From positions 1 to 7,519 of the forward strand of contig PATJ01000035.1 in NCBI GenBank assembly GCA_002713545.1: 7,519 nt of DNA, written 5' to 3'. The position numbers and the translations under genes were made by a program. Below, piece by piece: positions 1-5,814 of the stretch. Source of the DNA: Acidimicrobiaceae bacterium (GTDB taxonomy: Bacteria > Actinomycetota > Acidimicrobiia > Acidimicrobiales > MedAcidi-G1). The notes under the pieces were generated by a model that was given only the letters and a program-made list of their open reading frames with translations, did no database searches and was not told where the DNA came from. The first letter of the stretch is position 1. Each line of letters starts with the position of its first letter.

Positions 1-107
1 ATAAATCAGAAACTTTTTTGGTGTTAGATAAAGGTAAACCAATTACTGTTCTCACAAAATCTGATGTCGAAGATTTTGTGTCAGAATCGGAAAACCTTTC
101 AGATTAA
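1..107 (+). CDS. C-terminal end of cystathionine beta-synthase (CBS domain), cut by the left window edge
   Basis: A reading frame enters from the left edge (first whole codon at base 3) and stops with TAA at 105-107. The 34 visible residues contain FLVLDKGKPITVLTKSDVEDF, which is the last strand-strand-helix of a CBS domain, the small regulatory module at the C terminus of many cystathionine beta-synthases. The core of the enzyme lies outside the window, so the full name is inferred from the next gene, a cystathionine gamma-synthase/lyase 41 bases downstream on the same strand. In mycobacteria the equivalent genes are close neighbours. Cystathionine beta-synthase condenses homocysteine and serine into cystathionine using PLP in the cytoplasm. 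A different CBS-domain protein is possible but less likely in this context. Confidence 0.75.
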   Translation, partial: KSETFLVLDKGKPITVLTKSDVEDFVSESENLSD

Positions 108-148
108 CAGTTGGTGAATTGATGGAAACACACGGTGGCGACCCACTA

Positions 149-1309
149 ATGTCAGGTTTTGAAGACCATGAAGACTTTGGCTTTGAAACCCGCGCCATTA
201 GGGCGGGCCAGCCACATGATTCGCGTACTGGAGGGGTTGTAACACCTATTTCATTATCAACCACATTTGCACAAGACGCTGTTGGAAAGCCAAAGTTCGG
301 ATATGAGTATGCAAGGACAGGTAATCCAACTAGACACGCATATGAAACATGTCTAGCAAGTCTTGAATGCGCCCAATACGGCTTTGCGTTTTCTAGTGGA
401 ATGGCAGCGGAAGATTCTTTACTGCGCTTTTTACAACCAGGCAACAAAATTATCTTAGGAAACGATGCCTATGGAGGTTCTTTTAGATTAATAGACAAAA
501 TATATGGTCAAAATAAAATCTCTAACGAAGCAATAGATCTCAGTGATCCAAATTCAATTAAGAAAGCTTGGACTAACGAAACGAAAATAGTTTGGCTTGA
601 AACTCCCACGAACCCACTACTTAATGTTGTAGATATTCAAAAAATCTCCGACATCACTCATGAACTTGGCGGATTGCTCATAGTCGATAACACTTTTGCT
701 ACGCCCTATTTACAAAAACCTATTTCTTTGGGCGCTGACGCGGTTGTTCATTCAGCTACAAAATATTTGGGCGGTCACAGCGATGTGGTGGGCGGATTCG
801 TAGCGACAAATAACGAGAAACTCGTAGAACATCTCTCCTTTACACAAAATGCGGTTGGAGCTGTGCCCAGCCCATTCGATTGCTATCTAGTATTAAGAGG
901 AATTAAAACACTAGCCGTTCGTATGGATCGCCACTGTGAAAACGCTAAAGCGATCGTAAGCATGTTGAGTGAACATCCAAAGATAAAGCAAGTTTTCTAC
1001 CCAGGTATTGAAAGCAGTAAAGGTTATGAGATTGCCATAGAGCAGATGAGCAACTTCGGCGGAATGGTTTCTTTTACAGTCTCTGGTGGTCTTGCGATGG
1101 CAGAAAAAGTTGCTGCTTCTACAAAAGTCTTCACACTGGCAGAATCTCTTGGAGCTGTTGAATCGTTGATCGAACACCCTGGGATAATGACACACGCATC
1201 AGTTGCAGGTTCTGCACTCGAAGTACCAGAGGATCTAATACGTATTTCAGTCGGTATAGAGTCAATCGAAGATCTTGTTGAAGACCTAGAACAAGCACTG
1301 GCTATTTAA
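149..1309 (+). CDS. metB: Cystathionine gamma-synthase / gamma-lyase (PLP-dependent, Cys/Met metabolism family)
   Basis: This is a complete 386-residue cytoplasmic PLP enzyme of the Cys/Met metabolism family, whose members are usually 380-400 residues. Visible hallmarks, numbered from the ATG at 149, are Tyr54 and Arg56 in YARTGNPT (phosphate binding from the partner subunit), SSGMAA at 82-87, Tyr108 in DAYGGS (ring stacking), Asp180 in VDNTFATP (pyridine nitrogen), Lys205 in SATKYLGGHSDVVGG (Schiff base) and Arg365 in LIRISVGIE (substrate carboxylate). The sequence closely follows mycobacterial MetB as I remember it. With a CBS-domain gene directly upstream, the likely role is reverse transsulfuration, cleaving cystathionine to cysteine; gamma-synthase activity with an O-acylhomoserine is also possible. 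The start is uncertain: in-frame TTG at 119 and ATG at 122 add 9-10 residues. ATG 149 was chosen because it gives a family-like N terminus and has GGTGG about ten bases upstream. Confidence 0.93.
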   Translation: MSGFEDHEDFGFETRAIRAGQPHDSRTGGVVTPISLSTTFAQDAVGKPKFGYEYARTGNPTRHAYETCLASLECAQYGFAFSSGMAAEDSLLRFLQPGNKIILGNDAYGGSFRLIDKIYGQNKISNEAIDLSDPNSIKKAWTNETKIVWLETPTNPLLNVVDIQKISDITHELGGLLIVDNTFATPYLQKPISLGADAVVHSATKYLGGHSDVVGGFVATNNEKLVEHLSFTQNAVGAVPSPFDCYLVLRGIKTLAVRMDRHCENAKAIVSMLSEHPKIKQVFYPGIESSKGYEIAIEQMSNFGGMVSFTVSGGLAMAEKVAASTKVFTLAESLGAVESLIEHPGIMTHASVAGSALEVPEDLIRISVGIESIEDLVEDLEQALAI

Positions 1310-1357
1310 CTAGATTTTGGCGGATTCCTGTCGAACAACTATTTTTAGGTATTCTTC

Positions 1358-1579
1358 ATCATCGGTATTTTTTCAGATCATCCATCAACAGTTGGAGAAT
1401 CATGGTCGGAACACGCACTTAGGGCTTTAAAAATTTCTTTTTCAATGGCGGCAGCATCAGCTGCCGGAATTGTTCACGCAATATTTCCCTTCGTCTTTAA
1501 AACAAAAGCCAGTGAAACCATAAAAAGACTAAATAAGGAAATAGAAAGTATTGAAGCTAAAAGTTCTAACGAATCTTAA
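1358..1579 (+). CDS. DUF6356 family small protein, start codon non-canonical or damaged
   Basis: The frame reads IFSDHPSTVGESWSEHALRA, then a hydrophobic stretch (about residues 24-47) ending in IVHAIFPFVF, then KTKASETIKRLNKEIESIE and a TAA at 1577-1579. The order DHP-x-x-VGE-(S/T)-(W/Y)-x-EH, VHAxFPFxF, then a charged tail is that of DUF6356, a family of roughly 70-80 residues with no known function; the hydrophobic part suggests membrane association. The frame is closed upstream by TAG at 1346-1348, and no ATG, GTG or TTG lies between that stop and the conserved DHP motif. The first in-frame ATG (1445) is inside the conserved domain. The position given assumes that ATC at 1358, eight bases after an AGG, is the start or a mutated ATG; ATT at 1367 is another option. 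It follows the cystathionine gamma-synthase gene by 48 bases and ends 3 bases from the convergent dehalogenase gene. Confidence 0.7.
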   Translation: MIGIFSDHPSTVGESWSEHALRALKISFSMAAASAAGIVHAIFPFVFKTKASETIKRLNKEIESIEAKSSNES

Positions 1580-1582
1580 GAA

Positions 1583-2764
1583 TCAGATCCTTCTACGACT
1601 TTCACCATTCCACCATGCTTTTGGTTTTAGCCGCTCTCCATAATCAAAAAGATCATTAAGCATTAACATTATGTTTCTTAATTTTGTTGAAGCTAAGCGC
1701 AAACCTATTCTGTGTCGAAACTTTGTAAAGTCTTTGTTATAGGGACAAACACGCATACAGATCATGCAATCACTTACTATTTTGCCCCAATAAGAAAAAC
1801 ATTTCTCTCCATCAACAGACCATTTTTTTACACCTGAAATTGAGGACAAATTTAGTTTTACTGGTGAAGGTTCACCATCAGGTATTGCTTTTGGTGGACA
1901 TGCATCCGTGCACTTTCTACAGTTTTCGCAAAATTTTGTAACTCCAAACTCAATTTGGTTATCAAATGCCATTGGAGCATTTGTAAAAATTTTGCCAAAC
2001 CTCACTCTTGGTCCAAATTCACGAGTTATTACCATTCCATGTCTTCCATATTCACCGAGTCCAGCTTGAATCGCTAAAGGAATTGCTAGCGCTGTGTCAT
2101 TTAAACTTGGTACCGCTAAATAGCCAAGGTTTAAAAGCCATTGAGCTGTTGCTAAAAGTACCAGCGCATCTTTTGAATAACCTAGGCCAACCGCTGCGCC
2201 TGAAAGTGCTGAAGGCACTGTATCAACGAGGTCATGATCCATTGCTTGACCAATTACTATGACACCTTGAAGATTTTCTGGAAGACCCACGGGGAGACCT
2301 TCAGGCTTCCCTTCACTGGAGCTTCGTGCATACCTTTGGGTATAAACCCACCGCTCATCAAATTCGCACATGCCAACTAAATCAGCGCCAAAAAGTTTCG
2401 ATACTTGCTTAATAGTTTTTGAAGCTTGTTCCGGGGTGCCCAAATCAAAAGCATCCTCCGGGCCGGGCCGTAGTTGACTCAACGGTGAAAGAAATCCATC
2501 TCTTAAGTCGTCTGCATCTCGCATTTCAGCGAATACATCTGCAACATGCCAGGCAGCATTTCTGATCGCGTAATCTTTCTGTCCAAATCCTGATGCATTG
2601 CGCCATTTTTTTAATGGTTCACGATGTGATCTAAAAAATTCGCGCGCACCATCGGTAGCAATCTCAGGGTCCCAAAAAGCACGATTGAAAACATCGTTTA
2701 CTTGATTGAACCTCTCAAAATTTTCTAATACTTCCCAAGAAGGACCTTTTATTAGATCTGACAA
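1583..2764 (-). CDS. Reductive dehalogenase-like corrinoid iron-sulfur protein (RdhA-like, cytoplasmic)
   Basis: A 393-residue protein that resembles orphan RdhA-like proteins of marine bacteria from end to end. Residues 18-37 (RFNQVNDVFNRAFWDPEI) and 48-73 form the usual N-terminal region. The centre carries LGYSKDALVLLATAQWL (194-210) and AGLGEYGRHGMVITREFGPR (234-253), a corrinoid-domain signature also found in modified form in epoxyqueuosine reductase QueG. Two ferredoxin motifs follow: Cys279, 282, 285, 289 (CxxCxxCxxxCP) and Cys322, 333, 336, 340 (C-x10-CxxCxxxCP), enough for two 4Fe-4S clusters. The conserved KPKAWW end is present. There is no Tat signal and no neighbouring rdhB anchor gene, so it is probably a soluble cytoplasmic enzyme removing halide from an organohalide; the substrate is unknown. 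The start is TTG, forced by an in-frame TAA immediately upstream; a GGA nine bases before it is a weak ribosome binding site. QueG is disfavoured because the long RdhA N terminus and C-terminal tail are present. Confidence 0.85.
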   Translation of the reverse strand: MSDLIKGPSWEVLENFERFNQVNDVFNRAFWDPEIATDGAREFFRSHREPLKKWRNASGFGQKDYAIRNAAWHVADVFAEMRDADDLRDGFLSPLSQLRPGPEDAFDLGTPEQASKTIKQVSKLFGADLVGMCEFDERWVYTQRYARSSSEGKPEGLPVGLPENLQGVIVIGQAMDHDLVDTVPSALSGAAVGLGYSKDALVLLATAQWLLNLGYLAVPSLNDTALAIPLAIQAGLGEYGRHGMVITREFGPRVRFGKIFTNAPMAFDNQIEFGVTKFCENCRKCTDACPPKAIPDGEPSPVKLNLSSISGVKKWSVDGEKCFSYWGKIVSDCMICMRVCPYNKDFTKFRHRIGLRLASTKLRNIMLMLNDLFDYGERLKPKAWWNGESRRRI

Positions 2765-2793
2765 TTACTTGAATCCACAAAAATAAAAACCAT
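2752..2793 (-). other. Possible 13-codon upstream open reading frame overlapping the dehalogenase start
   Basis: On the minus strand, AAGGGGA is followed at good spacing by ATG (2793-2791), which opens a 13-codon frame (MVFIFVDSSNCQI) ending at TAA 2754-2752. It runs across the TTG start of the dehalogenase gene (2764) in another frame and overlaps that gene by 13 bases. This ATG has the best Shine-Dalgarno-like sequence in the spacer, whereas the dehalogenase TTG has only a weak one. It could be a leader peptide that couples translation, the true start of the gene separated from it by an indel, or chance. Confidence 0.3.
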
Positions 2794-2816
2794 TAACTTC
2801 CCCTTAAAAAAATTTT

Positions 2817-2840
2817 AACCTTAATAGGTTGAAGCCAACC
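2817..2840 (-). promoter_or_regulatory. Two mutually exclusive short stem-loops in the hydrolase-dehalogenase spacer
   Basis: Read on the minus strand, GGTTG-GCTT-CAACC (2840-2827) forms a 5-bp hairpin with a four-base loop. Its 3' arm also serves as the 5' arm of AACC-TATTAA-GGTT (2830-2817). The second hairpin is followed by AAAA and seven T residues. The layout resembles a small antiterminator/terminator pair ahead of the dehalogenase gene. The stems are only 4-5 bp, so a functional role is weakly supported. Confidence 0.25.
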
Positions 2841-2866
2841 AACCCTAGAAGCACAGTTACAGACAA

Positions 2867-2886
2867 AAAAATCAAATTGGATTTTT
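2867..2886 (-). terminator. Weak candidate terminator at the end of the sulfatase-family hydrolase gene
   Basis: On the minus strand AAAAATC pairs with GATTTTT around a six-base loop, straddling the TGA stop of the hydrolase gene. The run of seven T residues is mostly consumed by the stem, and the stem has only one G-C pair. It could slow or end transcription between this gene and the dehalogenase, but it is far from a strong intrinsic terminator. Confidence 0.22.
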
Positions 2887-4338
2887 AAGAGTAATCATGC
2901 CTTCAGCCGTAGCTAATAGATTTACTAAAGGGCTTTCAGAAATTTCGGGTAACCAATGATTTAATTCTGAAGAAAAACTCTCCATCAAAGAATGTTCAAA
3001 CAATGGATTTTGCTCATACTTATCCGTTTCTAAATCAAAAAAAATGTCTTGCATACCGAGAAAATGGACAAGTTTTCCACGATTATCGCGGTGAACGACT
3101 AACCGACACTCACTTAAAGGAAGTCCAATTCTTTCGGCAAATACTCTGAAGTCAAATTCCCAGTGCACAGTTTTTCGCCATTTATCTGGCTTTCCACCTT
3201 CTAAAAAAGTCCTAACTGAATTCCCTTCGCACTGTTCAGGAATAGTTATACCTGCTAGGTCTAATAGAGTTGGCATCACATCAACGTTCTCTGTGAATTC
3301 TTCAATTACTAAACCCTTAGGACCATCCAAAGCTGGATATCTAACAATCATAGGGATATGGAAAGCTTGATCATGGAAGCCAAATTTGGAGACCAACCCA
3401 TGGTCCCCCAACATTTCACCATGATCTGACGTAACCAAAACAATCGTGTCTTCACCTAGTCCTTTTTGATCTAAAAACTCAACCAATCTTCCTATTTGGT
3501 CATCTACTTCGGTAACCATTCCGTAATAAGTTGCTTTCAATTGAAGCTTGTCAATACTTTCTGAGGGGGCTTTAAAAAAATCGGTGGTCGAAAGTGAATC
3601 TATGAAGGGATGGTTACTACCGCTGGGAACAATAGGTTCATCTACATCAGCAGGATCATATAAATCGTTGTAAGGAGAAGGCACAACAAAAGGTGGATGC
3701 GGTCTTAATATTGAGACATGTAGGAACCACGGTTCATGCAAATTTTCTAACCGATCAATAACTTCTCCAACAACAAAAGCGGTCTCAGTCTCACCTTTCT
3801 TGTAAGGCGAAGGCGGCCATGTTTTTCCTCGCCCCAATGGAATTTCAGTTTCGTCTACTCCTTTCAGAAATTTTTTTCTATCAGAGATATCGTGTCCTTT
3901 TTCAGAAAGCCATTGATACCACGCTTCTCGATCGTCTGGGAGTGGAAGAGCCACACTAAAACCTGGTAAGTGTCCTTCATAGGTTAAAAGACGTGGATCA
4001 TTTTCATCTGTTGTCCGCGGGTCAATAGTTGTATCTGTATATCCAAATAACAGTGGGTCGTAATCAGCTGCACGAAACTCTCTCGCAATATTTGTAAATT
4101 TATTGTCAAGTGGTGTCCCATTAAAAACTGACTGATGTGTATGCAAGTACGTCCCCGTTAATAAACTTGCGCGACTAGGACCACATGGTGAAGCCTGAGT
4201 GAAATGATTTGCAAATCTAACACCCTGTGCAGCTAGTGAATCTAAATAAGGTGTTTTAACAACACGCTCTGATCGCGTTTCAAGACAATCTGCTCTTAAT
4301 TGATCAATAGTTATAAATAGAATGTTGGGTTTTTTCAT
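2872..4338 (-). CDS. Sulfatase-family hydrolase, phosphonate monoester hydrolase/phosphodiesterase-like
   Basis: A 488-residue member of the alkaline phosphatase superfamily (PF00884). Cys52 in PCGPSRASLLTG is the CxPxR site that a formylglycine-generating enzyme would convert to the catalytic formylglycine. Asp12 (TIDQLRAD), Asp305 and His306 (TSDHGEMLGDH) are metal ligands. The sequence follows rhizobial phosphonate monoester hydrolase, as I recall it, more closely than arylsulfatases: shared blocks are YDPLLFGYTDTTIDPRTT (93-110), ILRPHPPF (210-217), ATYYGMVTEVDD (269-280) and the late WEFDFR (393-398). By eye, Tyr100, Thr102, His214 and Lys318 fall on active-site residues of that enzyme. 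The likely reaction is hydrolysis of phosphonate monoesters or phosphodiesters, with possible sulfatase side activity. No signal peptide is seen, which fits a cytoplasmic enzyme. ATG at 4338 gives the family-typical NILFITIDQ N terminus; no clear ribosome binding site precedes it. It is the first gene of a minus-strand pair with the dehalogenase, 107 bases apart. Confidence 0.88.
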   Translation of the reverse strand: MKKPNILFITIDQLRADCLETRSERVVKTPYLDSLAAQGVRFANHFTQASPCGPSRASLLTGTYLHTHQSVFNGTPLDNKFTNIAREFRAADYDPLLFGYTDTTIDPRTTDENDPRLLTYEGHLPGFSVALPLPDDREAWYQWLSEKGHDISDRKKFLKGVDETEIPLGRGKTWPPSPYKKGETETAFVVGEVIDRLENLHEPWFLHVSILRPHPPFVVPSPYNDLYDPADVDEPIVPSGSNHPFIDSLSTTDFFKAPSESIDKLQLKATYYGMVTEVDDQIGRLVEFLDQKGLGEDTIVLVTSDHGEMLGDHGLVSKFGFHDQAFHIPMIVRYPALDGPKGLVIEEFTENVDVMPTLLDLAGITIPEQCEGNSVRTFLEGGKPDKWRKTVHWEFDFRVFAERIGLPLSECRLVVHRDNRGKLVHFLGMQDIFFDLETDKYEQNPLFEHSLMESFSSELNHWLPEISESPLVNLLATAEGMITLKNPI

Positions 4339-4404
4339 TGTTATATAAATCTTTTCAGATACAAAAGCATGTGTCCTGATTGGGCTTCAAGGTAAAGTCC
4401 CCCG
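4339..4404. promoter_or_regulatory. Divergent intergenic region between the hydrolase and EamA genes
   Basis: These 66 bases separate two genes read away from each other and must hold both start signals. For the plus strand, TTGTTA (4338-4343) and TACAAA (4360-4365) are spaced 16 bases apart, each matching four of six bases of the sigma-70 consensus, so this is a weak promoter candidate. For the minus strand, a TATATA-rich stretch lies too close to the hydrolase ATG for an ordinary leader. No operator-like palindrome stands out. Confidence 0.3.
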
Positions 4405-5271
4405 ATGAGAAAAATAAAACAGTTCTCCCGTTCAGGCAGGCCTTTCGGTTTATTTTTATCTGCCTTTGGGATGTTCATTGTTTCAACAGATTCTTTATTT
4501 ACAAGGGTTGCTGAAATAGATGGTTGGACTATCGCTTTTTTTGTTGGTGTTTTTTCTGTTCCCTCAATGTCCATAATTGTCTGGAAAACACTGGGTAAAA
4601 AAGTAGTTTCAGAAATTAATAACTATAGATGGCCACTCTTCATCTCTGCAGCTCTGGCAGCTGTAGGAACTACTGCGTTCATCCAAGCTGTAACGAGAAC
4701 TGCAGTCGCAAATGTTGTAACCATTGTTGCCGGTGCTCCGATTTTTGCTGGTTTAATTGCCAAATTTGCTATAGGTGAAAATACTTCTGGGAGAATCTGG
4801 AAAGCAATCAGTGGGACATTTTTTGGAATCCTAATAATTGTTTCAGGTTCTTTAGCCACTGGAGGTCTCGATGGAGATCTGATGGCTCTTCTAGCAATAT
4901 TAGTTTTTAGCACTAATCTTGTTATTTGGAGACATTTCAAAGAAATGTCCAGAACTCTTGTTGTTTTGATTGCGCCGATTTTTATTATGCTTTTTACTTT
5001 TATCCCAGCTCAATTCGACGCATTAGATAAACGCGCTCTTTTGTGTACTCTGGGGATGGGTTTGTTTGTAGGACCGATTGCGCGATTATGCATGGTTTCC
5101 GCTACAAGACATGCTTCAGCTGCAGAAGTAAGCATGTTTACTCCAGTAGAAACTATCTTCGCTTCTCTTTGGGTATGGCTGTGGTTTGATGAAGTTCCTG
5201 AAGTTACGACTTTTATCGGGGGATTTTTAGTGTTGGCTTCTGTTTTTTATGGAATTAGATCAAATAAGTAA
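4405..5271 (+). CDS. EamA/DMT-superfamily permease (ten transmembrane helices)
   Basis: A 288-residue, very hydrophobic inner-membrane protein. About ten membrane segments can be drawn, near residues 14-33, 42-60, 75-93, 100-120, 133-151, 156-173, 183-201, 212-230, 240-262 and 266-283. This is the duplicated five-helix EamA layout of drug/metabolite transporters, whose usual length is 280-310. Typical touches are the first helix ending in STDSLFTRVAE and the ninth-helix region SMFTPVETIFASLWVWLWFDE, which resembles the P-x-x-A/T-x-x-x-G/S-x-x-x-x-E end of EamA repeats. The substrate cannot be told from sequence; small metabolites or amino acids are common for the family. The start at 4405 is the first ATG; only a distant AAGG precedes it. 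The YbaK-like gene follows after 26 bases, so the two are probably co-transcribed, divergently from the hydrolase gene. Confidence 0.88.
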   Translation: MRKIKQFSRSGRPFGLFLSAFGMFIVSTDSLFTRVAEIDGWTIAFFVGVFSVPSMSIIVWKTLGKKVVSEINNYRWPLFISAALAAVGTTAFIQAVTRTAVANVVTIVAGAPIFAGLIAKFAIGENTSGRIWKAISGTFFGILIIVSGSLATGGLDGDLMALLAILVFSTNLVIWRHFKEMSRTLVVLIAPIFIMLFTFIPAQFDALDKRALLCTLGMGLFVGPIARLCMVSATRHASAAEVSMFTPVETIFASLWVWLWFDEVPEVTTFIGGFLVLASVFYGIRSNK

Positions 5272-5288
5272 ATTTTTAGTAATACCTT

Positions 5289-5292
5289 GGAG
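5289..5292 (+). promoter_or_regulatory. Ribosome binding site of the YbaK-like gene
   Basis: GGAG lies five bases upstream of the ATG at 5298. It is one of the clearest Shine-Dalgarno matches in the window and fixes the start of the second gene of the EamA-YbaK pair. Confidence 0.6.
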
Positions 5293-5297
5293 TTCCT

Positions 5298-5810
5298 ATG
5301 AATGAATATAAAAAATCTGATTCGAGTTACGCAGTTGTCTCTGAACTGAATCAATTAAAAGTTAGTTACGAAATTATGCCTTGCGATCCTGATTTAGCTG
5401 ATACAGCCAGCTTTTGTGAGAATTATGGAATTTCTCCCCAAGATTCAGCTAACGCAATTTTGGTCGTTGGGAAATCAGATCCAAAAATTTTTACTTTATG
5501 TCTCGTATTGGCGACACATAAACTTGACGTAAACGGTGTGATACGTAAAAAGTTAGGGACAAAAAAAGCTTCTTTCGCTGGTGGTGAGGAAACTGAAAAT
5601 ATTACAGGGATGATAGTCGGCGGGGTAACACCGTTTGGTCTTCCCTCACCTATACCCATCTGGATAGATAAAGCAGTTATGGAAAGGGCTTCAATAATAG
5701 TGGGGGGTGGAAGTCGCGATCAAAAAATAAAAATAAATCCAGACGCTCTTCTAAATCTTACAAATGTAGAAGTCATTGAAAATTTAGCAAAACTACCAGA
5801 GGCTTCTTAA
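5298..5810 (+). CDS. YbaK/EbsC-family protein (aminoacyl-tRNA deacylase-like) lacking the usual catalytic lysine
   Basis: A 170-residue single-domain cytoplasmic protein of the YbaK/EbsC fold (PF04073), which hydrolyses wrongly charged tRNAs such as Cys-tRNA(Pro) or Ala-tRNA(Pro). The core runs from about residue 25 to 165. Typical blocks are LDVNGVIRKKLGTKKASFAG (76-95), TGMIVGGVTPFGLPSPIPIW (103-122) and IIVGGGSRDQKIKINPDAL (133-151). An ungapped by-eye alignment with E. coli YbaK, recalled from memory, puts its catalytic Lys46 on Asn52 in SANAILVV. I associate this ANAI variant with an actinobacterial subgroup, so it is probably a subfamily trait and not damage in this gene. Activity may therefore be altered or use another residue. 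The start is supported by GGAG at 5289-5292. It is second in a pair with the EamA permease and ends 4 bases from the convergent 99-residue gene. Confidence 0.87.
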   Translation: MNEYKKSDSSYAVVSELNQLKVSYEIMPCDPDLADTASFCENYGISPQDSANAILVVGKSDPKIFTLCLVLATHKLDVNGVIRKKLGTKKASFAGGEETENITGMIVGGVTPFGLPSPIPIWIDKAVMERASIIVGGGSRDQKIKINPDALLNLTNVEVIENLAKLPEAS

Positions 5811-5814
5811 TTTT

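Noticed and set aside
52..447. Minus-strand frame of 131 codons opposite the cystathionine gamma-synthase gene
   Set aside because: It lies antisense to a strongly conserved gene and its translation has no family-like pattern.
1571..1584. Palindrome around TCTTAAGA at the DUF6356/dehalogenase junction as a bidirectional terminator
   Set aside because: Only eight bases are self-complementary, there is no loop and no T run, so it is not a terminator structure.
2008..2262. Plus-strand frame of 84 codons inside the dehalogenase gene
   Set aside because: It is the complement of conserved RdhA sequence; its Leu/His-rich translation is typical of an antisense shadow.
1583..2764. Annotation of the iron-sulfur protein as epoxyqueuosine reductase QueG
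   Set aside because: The AGLGxxGR and ferredoxin motifs are shared, but the RFNQ...WDPE N-terminal region and the KPKAWW tail are those of RdhA-like proteins.
4341..4574. Minus-strand frame covering the divergent spacer and the start of the EamA gene
   Set aside because: It overlaps the EamA coding region antisense and ends at the hydrolase start; the translation is low in structure and resembles no known protein.
4623..4940. Minus-strand frame of 105 codons within the EamA gene
   Set aside because: Ala/Ile/Pro-rich antisense translation of a membrane protein gene, a common artefact.
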